From Ornithomonoglobus_A sp045537455 (GTDB lineage Bacteria > Bacillota > Clostridia > UBA1381), in contig JAZSPM010000106.1 in the NCBI GenBank assembly GCA_045537455.1, forward strand, positions 1 to 5,671: a stretch of DNA of 5,671 nucleotides, given 5' to 3'. The notes beneath the pieces were generated by a model. The model was not told where the DNA came from and did not search any database. It saw nothing but the letters and a program-made list of their open reading frames with translations. Of the stretch, positions 1 to 5,671 are shown piece after piece. The stretch's first letter is position 1; every line of letters begins with the position of its first letter. The position numbers were made by a program, and so were the translations under genes.

Positions 1-1850
1 AAATGAGTTACTGCAAGGTATTTAAGCTTATCAATTTTCAAATCACCTATACTCGCAATTATTCCACGTTTTACCAATACTTCAGCAGTACGATTTTCCG
101 CATTTTCTATTAATTTCAAATCTGATAAAATCAATGTATCGTGAAGAAACATCTGATAAGCAAGTTCTTTTGTAAACTGCCAGTTGATAATATTTTCTTT
201 TTCGCTCTCATTTTTTAGCACATTTGGAGCAACGTGTTTTTTCAGATGTTCTCGGCTTGCTATAGAACGAAATACCCTGTCATAAAACTCGCCTACCGTT
301 TCATTGGCTGAAATCTGTGAATTTGAATGACAAGCAAGATAAAGAATCATTGGCGCTTTGAAAATATCCATTTTATTTCCGTCGGAGTCATTCTGTGCTA
401 AATTGTCATAATTGGCAATAAATTCATCACACCACTGCTTTTCTGTATCTTTTTCGCTTGCATTTCTGAATTTTTCACACCAAGCTATAATCTGCTCTTT
501 CTCCCAGACAACTGACTTGACTTCAACATTTTCAATATCTTCATCAATTTCATTCATAGGTCTTGATGTGATAAGTACTTTGGTAGTTTCAAGATTATCA
601 AGGTCACCAACTAAATCGTCAAGAAATTTTCTGCAATCAAACCCCTTTGATAATAAAGCCAATTCATCCAAACCGTCAAGTATAATGAGGGAATTTTGTA
701 TATCCTCCGAGCGTACATCCAGTATATCCTTAATAATTGCAATAGGCGTTTTATTGCTTGAAGCATTTTCAAAAGCCTCAATATTTGACCTTAAAATAAT
801 CGGGAATACATTTTCTTTCTCCAAATCATTTTTAAAATCAGAATGATCGTAGGTGTCGGCAATAATCCTTGAAACAAGGCTTGTTTTACCTATTCCTGCT
901 GCACCCTTTACAATAAAAATTTTTTCATCTCCACGCTCATACCATTCGTAAATTTCATTGGTAATACTGCAATCAGTTTCTTCGACAATGGGGTCAACAT
1001 ATACTTTGTTAAGGGAAATATCCGAATCATCTTCAAGGAAAAGAGGACGGTTATAGCTTTTTATATACTCAAATTCTGCGTCTGTAAGTCGGCTTTCTTT
1101 AAACTGAGAAGCAGAATATTCGATTAATCTTTTAACGTCTGCTTGTAATTCATCAATTTTTCCCTCTAAAATATTTGTCCGTTTTTCAACAAGCCAACTA
1201 TCATAAAGCCCTCTGTCATTTTGTATTTGCGTCTCGTATTCCCTTTTTAATTCCTTTGATACAAATAATACATTTCCCAGTATCTGATCGTTTTCCGCTC
1301 CCGGATAATGATTTTCTTCGGAAATAATCGCTTTGATAGCCTCCTCTGAAAAAACATCTGCGGATAATTTTTTCTCAATCAGCAGGGATAATACTTCCAT
1401 GTAATGTCTGCGGCAATAGTCGCTGTAATTGCGGAAATTCTGATATTTACCGTTATCATCATTTATATTTTTCTTATATATTTTATCAAATGCCGAATCA
1501 AATTTTTTTGCAAGCTTTTTTCCGTATGTACCCTCGTCATACATTTTGCTTTCAAATAGCTCACTAAGCCATTCACCTGCTTTTTGTGAAACCGCACCTA
1601 AAGCAGTAAATGCAAAGGGTAACGCAAAAGGTATACTCATTCCAACAAGCACACCACCGCCAATTGCCGCCGATTCTATGGCGAATTTGGCTATATCAAT
1701 AGGCAACTGCTTATCTGTAGAATTTAGGAAACAGACTTTTTCATCTTTTATTTCCTTATCACAATGAGAACATATTATTTTTTCATCAACTATTTTAAAC
1801 TCATTACATCCGCAGCTGCAATTTATAAGTATTCTGTTTTGTTTAGCCAT
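1..1850 (-). CDS. NACHT-domain STAND NTPase with N-terminal zinc ribbon, partial (C-terminus beyond left edge)
   Basis: The reading frame is open from the ATG at 1850 to the window edge: 616 codons with no stop, C-terminus missing. Domains in order: a cysteine cluster that looks like a zinc ribbon (C11, C13, C15, then C27-x2-C30); a Gly/Ala-rich hydrophobic stretch at about 61-87, a possible membrane segment; a mostly helical region at about 100-260; then the NTPase. Walker A is GAAGIGKT at 316-323 (K322). Walker B is LIILDGLDEL, with D392, D395 and E396, the acidic pattern typical of NACHT. A TSRP sensor-like motif lies at 428-431, and a helical 'FKAPMILYLAC' segment at 497-507 matches the usual region after NACHT. 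NACHT proteins are oligomerising signal-transduction ATPases, and many bacterial ones act in anti-phage defence. The missing C-terminus would normally carry the sensor. The start is supported by a ribosome binding site 7 bases upstream and a promoter behind it. The NACHT assignment is firm; the ligand, the effector and the role of the hydrophobic segment are inference. Confidence 0.9.
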   Translation of the reverse strand, partial: MAKQNRILINCSCGCNEFKIVDEKIICSHCDKEIKDEKVCFLNSTDKQLPIDIAKFAIESAAIGGGVLVGMSIPFALPFAFTALGAVSQKAGEWLSELFESKMYDEGTYGKKLAKKFDSAFDKIYKKNINDDNGKYQNFRNYSDYCRRHYMEVLSLLIEKKLSADVFSEEAIKAIISEENHYPGAENDQILGNVLFVSKELKREYETQIQNDRGLYDSWLVEKRTNILEGKIDELQADVKRLIEYSASQFKESRLTDAEFEYIKSYNRPLFLEDDSDISLNKVYVDPIVEETDCSITNEIYEWYERGDEKIFIVKGAAGIGKTSLVSRIIADTYDHSDFKNDLEKENVFPIILRSNIEAFENASSNKTPIAIIKDILDVRSEDIQNSLIILDGLDELALLSKGFDCRKFLDDLVGDLDNLETTKVLITSRPMNEIDEDIENVEVKSVVWEKEQIIAWCEKFRNASEKDTEKQWCDEFIANYDNLAQNDSDGNKMDIFKAPMILYLACHSNSQISANETVGEFYDRVFRSIASREHLKKHVAPNVLKNESEKENIINWQFTKELAYQMFLHDTLILSDLKLIENAENRTAEVLVKRGIIASIGDLKIDKLKYLAVTH

Positions 1851-1857
1851 TTTTATC

Positions 1858-1864
1858 ACTCCTT
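1858..1864 (-). promoter_or_regulatory. Ribosome binding site of the NACHT gene
   Basis: AAGGAGT on the minus strand, 7 bases before the ATG at 1850. It is a near-perfect Shine-Dalgarno sequence and fixes the start of the NACHT gene. It overlaps the left arm of an inverted repeat (1863-1870). Confidence 0.85.
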
Positions 1865-1918
1865 ACAGTTTTTCAGTCTTGTTTTATTAATTTCTATTAT
1901 AGCATATCTTAACTGTAA
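1863..1918. repeat. 8-base inverted repeat across the NACHT promoter and ribosome binding site
   Basis: TTACAGTT at 1863-1870 and AACTGTAA at 1911-1918 are exact reverse complements separated by 40 bases. One arm falls in the -35/-10 spacer. The other overlaps the edge of the Shine-Dalgarno sequence. The upstream arm lies before the predicted transcription start, so the pair cannot form a hairpin in the mRNA; if functional, it would act as a DNA operator with two half-sites. Chance occurrence in AT-rich DNA is possible. Confidence 0.35.
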
Positions 1919-1924
1919 AATCAA
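1896..1924 (-). promoter_or_regulatory. SigA/sigma-70 type promoter for the NACHT gene
   Basis: On the minus strand, TTGATT (1924-1919) and TATAAT (1901-1896) are separated by exactly 17 bases. The -10 box is preceded by TGC, giving an extended -10 (TGnTATAAT). Transcription would begin near 1889, leaving a leader of about 40 bases before the ATG at 1850. The promoter lies just downstream of the terminator that closes the preceding operon, so the NACHT gene appears to be transcribed independently. Confidence 0.75.
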
Positions 1925-1932
1925 TAATTTAT

Positions 1933-1960
1933 AAAAAATCGGGGCATAACGCCCCGATTT
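1933..1960 (-). terminator. Rho-independent terminator of the helicase/HEPN-SEC-C operon
   Basis: A perfect 10-bp stem (arms 1936-1945 and 1951-1960, core GGGGC/GCCCC) encloses a 5-base loop. On the minus strand it runs into six T residues (1938-1933). The plus-strand side is followed by A residues, so it works mainly in the minus direction. It lies about 290 bases after the stop of the HEPN/SEC-C gene and before the NACHT promoter, separating the two transcription units. Confidence 0.85.
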
Positions 1961-2252
1961 AAAAGCATAATGAAATTTGTAAATTAAATTTTGAATTATA
2001 CTTGAATGCTGTCTCACAATCTTCGGCACCACTATACGTATTCAATTCTTTTTATTACATATTAAGTGGTCTCTAAAAACTAGAACACGAGCAGAATTTC
2101 ATATATAACAAATATCCGTTACATGGCGACAAACTGAAGTAATACTTGATACATTGTAAAGTTTGACAACGCAGCCAATACTTTTATCATATAAATTTTG
2201 CTGTGAGGGAGTTTCCTCCTATAGAAACTTATTGTTTTCAAATACAAATACT
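1961..2252. other. Intergenic stretch, long 3' untranslated region, no convincing gene
   Basis: These 292 AT-rich bases lie between the stop of the HEPN/SEC-C gene and the terminator. Only very short frames exist on either strand: a 23-codon minus-strand frame at 2190-2119 has no usable ribosome binding site, and a 30-residue stop-to-stop frame at 2051-1959 has no ATG. A weak 6-bp hairpin (arms 2210-2215 and 2224-2229) and a plus-strand promoter-like sequence (2163-2190) are present. The unusual length for a 3' UTR could reflect a lost gene or a small RNA, but nothing is recognisable. Confidence 0.6.
2163..2190 (+). promoter_or_regulatory. Putative plus-strand promoter pointing antisense into the HEPN/SEC-C gene
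   Basis: A perfect TTGACA -35 box (2163-2168) is followed after 16 bases by TATCAT (2185-2190), giving 11 of 12 consensus positions. Transcription would start near 2197 and run rightwards, crossing the stop codon and 3' end of the minus-strand gene at 2253. No plus-strand start codon with a ribosome binding site follows closely, so the product would be an antisense or small RNA. This is a sequence match only; activity is inferred. Confidence 0.4.
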
Positions 2253-3614
2253 TTACATGGATATTTTTGCTTTGTGACAGAATTTAAATTTTTGTCCACT
2301 TCCGCAAGGGCATAAATCATACGTGCCAATTTTAGATGCCATCTTTTGTATCAAACCAACATCACCGTCTTGCATGAACTTGAGTTCCCTTAGCCGATAT
2401 AAATACTCAGACACAGCTAAAATCGCCTGAAACATATGGAGGGCTTCTAATTCAAATTGAAGCAAATATTCTGTTCCTTTTTTTGTTCTGTCCTTTGGGT
2501 TAGGATAGTATGTAATAAGCTGTGTGGCAGCATCATATTCAACATCATTATGTCCGATTGCATTGCGCAGTTTTGCATTGTACTTTAACTTCAGAAAAGC
2601 GGTGTATTTTTCTGTATCAGTACAGAAATGGTATCTATCTGCTTTTGTTCGTTTAATAAATTCTTCCAAAGACCATGTTTTAGAATCAATTGTATCGGAA
2701 ATATTAATATCTCCCCGGTAATGGATGTTGTTAAAAGAAACCGGGATAATCATGAGATTACCAAGCGTTTCATAAACATCCAAATAAAACTCCTTTACGG
2801 TTTCAAATGTGCTTGTTGTAGTACCTTCGTTTTCAAAGTCAAAGGTATCCTCGTCACCGTGTTGGAGACTGATAGCTGGTATCAAAGCAGGATAGATATC
2901 GATGAATTTATCAAGTATCTTATAGATCTGTGATTGGATTTGTTGTAAATGAAAGCCGTCATGAGAGTTTAAAAAATCATTCAGTGCCTTCATTTGTACT
3001 GGATTCAAGCGTAAAATATCATCGATAAAATTGAGATTACTCAGTATTCCAGGTTTTAGAGAGCTACAAAAACCCAATTTCTCAATCATATGAACAGTGC
3101 GTAGTTTTTCTGGATCTGTTTTACATGAAAACTTCGACCCGTTAAACTCTTTCTTGAGTTCTTGTTCAAGATAAGGGCTGTTGTTTTCATACAGATTTAG
3201 CACTCGCTTGTAGTATGTCCACTTTTCACGTGTCTGATTAAGTTTTTCAATAGTGCAGCTGTATGTCTCAACTTTATCAGAATCACTGCCCATTCTCATC
3301 ATCTGATTAATAAACGGTGAAATAGCTATAAGATTTGAATCACCATCTTCGCCTTGTTTGCGAACAGGAAATTCTCCTGAGCATTCCGCAAAATAATCAC
3401 CTGCATTTAGATTATGATTGTCGATGCTATCTGCATTCTCAAATTCCAGTTTTACTTCGAGACTCTCTTGATTTAAATGAGCTGTTCCTAGCAATGAGGT
3501 TTTACATTTACCACAAGTAACAACAATTGGATGCTGTTTCAGATGTCCTACCTGTAACCTGATTCTTGTAACGCTACCACATACTTGACATTTAATATAA
3601 TGATTATATACCAT
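2253..3614 (-). CDS. Zinc-ribbon / HEPN-like / SEC-C protein, candidate RNase effector
   Basis: Complete 453-residue protein. The N-terminus has a zinc ribbon of two CxxC knuckles (C9/C12 and C34/C37). The middle, about 90-300, is largely helical with no motif I recognise. At 349-355 it reads LRNAIGH, an R-N-x3-H form of the Rx4-6H signature of HEPN ribonucleases (R350, H355). It is preceded by a Lys-rich helix (about 335-349) and followed by a long helix (about 384-410), as expected of a HEPN fold. The C-terminus (433-448) is a textbook SEC-C zinc motif, CPCGSG-x8-CH, with C435, C437, C446 and H447; SEC-C motifs are known in SecA and many accessory proteins. HEPN domains are common RNase toxins in defence and abortive-infection systems, so RNA cleavage triggered by the upstream helicase is plausible but inferred. 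The gene lies 22 bases after the helicase stop and is surely co-transcribed with it. The SEC-C call is firm, HEPN probable. Confidence 0.85.
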   Translation of the reverse strand: MVYNHYIKCQVCGSVTRIRLQVGHLKQHPIVVTCGKCKTSLLGTAHLNQESLEVKLEFENADSIDNHNLNAGDYFAECSGEFPVRKQGEDGDSNLIAISPFINQMMRMGSDSDKVETYSCTIEKLNQTREKWTYYKRVLNLYENNSPYLEQELKKEFNGSKFSCKTDPEKLRTVHMIEKLGFCSSLKPGILSNLNFIDDILRLNPVQMKALNDFLNSHDGFHLQQIQSQIYKILDKFIDIYPALIPAISLQHGDEDTFDFENEGTTTSTFETVKEFYLDVYETLGNLMIIPVSFNNIHYRGDINISDTIDSKTWSLEEFIKRTKADRYHFCTDTEKYTAFLKLKYNAKLRNAIGHNDVEYDAATQLITYYPNPKDRTKKGTEYLLQFELEALHMFQAILAVSEYLYRLRELKFMQDGDVGLIQKMASKIGTYDLCPCGSGQKFKFCHKAKISM

Positions 3615-3622
3615 ATCCTACA

Positions 3623-3628
3623 CTTCCT
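3623..3628 (-). promoter_or_regulatory. Ribosome binding site of the HEPN/SEC-C gene
   Basis: AGGAAG on the minus strand, 8 bases before the ATG at 3614, inside the 22-base gap after the helicase stop codon. It supports this start and co-expression of the two genes from one mRNA. Confidence 0.7.
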
Positions 3629-3636
3629 ATAATACT

Positions 3637-5671
3637 TTAATCAAAGAAACCGTATTCATCAAATAGATGATCAAGCTCGTCATTATTTATAGCACTTAAT
3701 ACAGATTCACGAACTTCACGCATTGTCATATCAAGCCGTTTGAAACGTGGATTTCCTGTAATGTCCTTTTCAAGACGTATTAACTGTATTCGACCTATAC
3801 CTGGATTCTCTTTAGCATAAGCAGCAAATCCCTTTGCCTTACCGATATTATCCTTATCATTTGCTCGATGAGGTTCAAGGATATCAATAACATATCCGAG
3901 AATAGGATCTCTACGCACAATAATGAAGTCAGGGAAAGTAGGCTTCTTTTCATTATCTATTTCATAGGGAAGGCATAATGCCCACGAAGCCCTCGCAGGA
4001 TTGCGAATCCAACAAACGAAATCCTCTCGTTTTTCTTCTTCAGCTATAACCCCTGCTTCCCATGAATTTAATTTCATCTTAGCAGTACCAGTTTTCAGAT
4101 AGACAAACAGATGCGTCCGATATTCTGTACCACCTATCTCATTCGGAAATTGTACGGTTTCTGGCAAGCGGAAGCTATGCTTGCTGACAGTATCACCGTC
4201 GGAAACGATGGTGTCAAACTTTTTACGGAGCTGATCATCCTTCATCTTTGCAATGTAAATACGGTATTTGTCGTTCAATGAATGGAATTTCTTTCTTGCA
4301 TATTCATGAAGCTTTGTGATGCAATCGGAATCGGCGGCAAACAGAATCACATCAATTTGAAAAGCCGATGGATCTGCCTCATCGTAATAAAGCTTTCCAT
4401 ACTCATTACCGATGCCCTCGTTACCAAGCTGAACCTCCGCCAGACGGAATTGACGGTCAATATCTGTGTCGGTTGTTGTAAAGAGGTCATGCACAAAGAA
4501 ATTATCCACCGATTCACCAAACACATCGAAAATCTGTGTAGCAAGCTTGAACTGCTTAACCTGAACAACAAGTCCATCATACTTGTTATTAGCTTTCAAA
4601 TCATCAATATATGAACGGATTTTAGCAACAATATCAGCAGTAACATCTTTCACTGCCGATGGATACAAACCATACTGGCTGAGCAAATGCACCATTTTGA
4701 GAAGTGATACGAGATAATTGTTTATCTTAAGGCTTCGAATATTATACGTCAAAAGTCCTGAGTCGTTGATAAACTTCATGATCTCTTCACGGTCAAACAG
4801 ATCCTCCACTTCATCTTCATGTTCCTGTATCGGTTCTGGATTAGGGGAAGTGACAGGTTGAACAGGCTGTTTTTCTGGTTTTGTCGTTTCAACTGCAGGT
4901 GTAACTACATTCGTCTGAGCTTTGTTATTGTCAGTTGGAATAACGCTTGCAGCAGAAGTCTGTTGTGCTGGAACTTGAGTAGTTACTGGTGTCTCCAGAA
5001 GGGCAGGAACAGGACTCTCAGGTGAGGTTTCATCAGTAGGAAGAATAGTCATCTGTCCCGGAATCGGAGCATCTACATTTTTCTTTTTCGGAGTCTTCTT
5101 GACTGTATAAGTCACATACTGTGGTTGGTCATAGGATTCACCATAAATATCAGTCGGAATTTCTCCGCCTTCTGCACTTTGTAATTCCGATACAACGGTC
5201 TTTACTGTAGAAGCATCGAAGTAAGGCAGATAAAGATGTACATCGTTCAGAACATCATCTACCAAGATGTGACTTTGCATTGGAGTACGAACCATACGAC
5301 CAAGGAGCTGCGCAATATATGTTGCGTCATTGGCATGGCGGAATGACATCATTGTTTCCGCACGGGGACAGTCCCAGCCCGTGGACAAATTTTCTTTGAA
5401 GAAGACAACACGAATATTCCTGTCGTCGGCAATACGGGAAGGTTCTTCATAACGAACAGAAAGCCCGTTTACAGTGATAGCAGAAGCGGTCTGTCCGAAG
5501 GTATGCACAACCTGTCCTTCCTCGAATCTAAATCCTGTACGCTGTTCAATTTTCTGCAGGCAATCATCAAGATCGGTATCGGAAATCTTTGAACCACTTC
5601 CGTTCAGCACCTGGATAACGAAAATAGGATACACATGTGCATGATGCTGTTCCTGACAGTACTGGAACCAG
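3637..5671 (-). CDS. Type III restriction Res-like helicase-nuclease, partial (N-terminus beyond right edge)
   Basis: The frame is open from the right edge to a TAA at 3637, giving 677 visible residues. The GTG at 5634 is internal, because 12 further in-frame codons with family-like sequence precede it; the Walker A/B part of the helicase lies outside the window. Visible parts, numbered from the edge: end of the second RecA-like domain with motif V (STGWDCPRA, 96-104) and motif VI (QLLGRMVRTP, 121-130); a Pro/Thr/Glu/Gln-rich low-complexity linker (about 192-290); an alpha/beta region (about 290-530); and a C-terminal nuclease-like domain. The latter has LNSWE (534-538), a W-x-RNP segment (554-558), PDF (580-582) and DILEPH (596-601). 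This layout matches Res subunits of type III restriction enzymes, which are ATP-dependent DNA translocases with a PD-(D/E)xK nuclease. The usual (D/E)xK lysine is not in place: aligned on the strand, L598 sits there. No methyltransferase is visible. It is the first gene seen of an operon with the HEPN/SEC-C gene. The helicase call is firm, the nuclease fold likely, activity uncertain. Confidence 0.88.
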   Translation of the reverse strand, partial: WFQYCQEQHHAHVYPIFVIQVLNGSGSKISDTDLDDCLQKIEQRTGFRFEEGQVVHTFGQTASAITVNGLSVRYEEPSRIADDRNIRVVFFKENLSTGWDCPRAETMMSFRHANDATYIAQLLGRMVRTPMQSHILVDDVLNDVHLYLPYFDASTVKTVVSELQSAEGGEIPTDIYGESYDQPQYVTYTVKKTPKKKNVDAPIPGQMTILPTDETSPESPVPALLETPVTTQVPAQQTSAASVIPTDNNKAQTNVVTPAVETTKPEKQPVQPVTSPNPEPIQEHEDEVEDLFDREEIMKFINDSGLLTYNIRSLKINNYLVSLLKMVHLLSQYGLYPSAVKDVTADIVAKIRSYIDDLKANNKYDGLVVQVKQFKLATQIFDVFGESVDNFFVHDLFTTTDTDIDRQFRLAEVQLGNEGIGNEYGKLYYDEADPSAFQIDVILFAADSDCITKLHEYARKKFHSLNDKYRIYIAKMKDDQLRKKFDTIVSDGDTVSKHSFRLPETVQFPNEIGGTEYRTHLFVYLKTGTAKMKLNSWEAGVIAEEEKREDFVCWIRNPARASWALCLPYEIDNEKKPTFPDFIIVRRDPILGYVIDILEPHRANDKDNIGKAKGFAAYAKENPGIGRIQLIRLEKDITGNPRFKRLDMTMREVRESVLSAINNDELDHLFDEYGFFD

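Noticed and set aside
412..846. Plus-strand open frame of 144 codons.
   Set aside because: It lies antisense to the NACHT gene, whose frame carries Walker A and B motifs; the product is Ser/Phe-rich noise with no ribosome binding site context.
1546..1767. Plus-strand open frame of 73 codons.
   Set aside because: It is a shadow of the N-terminal region of the NACHT gene on the opposite strand.
1959..2051. 30-residue stop-to-stop minus-strand frame running into the terminator stem, possibly a gene remnant.
   Set aside because: It has no ATG and no recognisable family, and its preceding sequence holds two consecutive stops; too short to call a pseudogene.
2119..2190. 23-codon minus-strand frame in the intergenic region, with a GGAGG upstream.
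   Set aside because: The GGAGG is about 24 bases from the ATG, too far to be its ribosome binding site; the peptide has no recognisable features.
2210..2229. Hairpin with 6-bp arms as a terminator for the HEPN/SEC-C gene.
   Set aside because: On the minus strand it is not followed by a T-tract, and the stem is weak; the stem at 1936-1960 is far better.
2119..2260. Direct repeat TTACATGG at 2119-2126 and 2253-2260, the second containing the stop codon of the HEPN/SEC-C gene.
   Set aside because: Only 8 bases match and flanking sequence does not, so it is not good evidence of duplication or of a target-site repeat.
2524..2933. Overlapping plus-strand frames.
   Set aside because: Antisense to the HEPN/SEC-C gene; no family resemblance and no good ribosome binding site.
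4282..4614. Plus- and minus-strand short frames inside the helicase gene.
   Set aside because: They overlap the well-supported helicase frame and their translations look random.
5632..5634. GTG as the start of the helicase protein.
   Set aside because: The frame stays open to the window edge with 12 more family-like codons, and the visible part begins in the middle of the helicase, so the true start is outside.
1..5671. CRISPR array, tRNA, rRNA, insertion sequence or transposase.
   Set aside because: No spaced direct repeats, cloverleaf, rRNA-like stretch or transposase motifs were seen.

Overview
The window carries three genes, all read on the minus strand. The outer two run off the window edges. 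The low GC content, the AGGAG-type ribosome binding sites at normal spacing and a sigma-70/SigA-like promoter suggest a low-GC Gram-positive host, probably a gut-type Clostridia or other Firmicute. This is inferred from style alone; there is no rRNA or housekeeping gene to anchor it. The gene content looks like a defence or other accessory island.

In transcription order (right to left): (1) positions 5671-3637 hold the C-terminal ~677 residues of a large helicase-nuclease related to the Res subunit of type III restriction systems. It has helicase motifs V and VI, a Pro/Thr/Glu-rich linker, and a C-terminal PD-(D/E)xK-like domain with a variant active site. (2) After a 22-base gap, 3614-2253 encodes a 453-residue protein with an N-terminal zinc ribbon, a HEPN-like RNase motif (R350-N-x3-H355) and a C-terminal SEC-C zinc motif. 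These two genes almost certainly form one operon. (3) A 402-base intergenic region follows. It holds a rho-independent terminator facing the same way, then a near-consensus promoter and a strong ribosome binding site. (4) Positions 1850-1 encode the N-terminal 616 residues of a NACHT-family STAND NTPase with its own zinc ribbon and a Gly-rich hydrophobic segment.

The helicase-nuclease plus HEPN/SEC-C pair looks like a sensor/processor plus RNase-effector module. The NACHT gene has its own promoter behind a terminator, so it is probably a separate, independently expressed defence gene and not a third subunit. The helicase-HEPN/SEC-C pairing is the best candidate for a little-described system. 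No methyltransferase is visible, but the operon continues off the right edge.

The intergenic region also contains an 11-of-12 consensus promoter on the plus strand. It would transcribe antisense into the 3' end of the HEPN/SEC-C gene. An 8-base perfect inverted repeat there spans the NACHT promoter and ribosome binding site.
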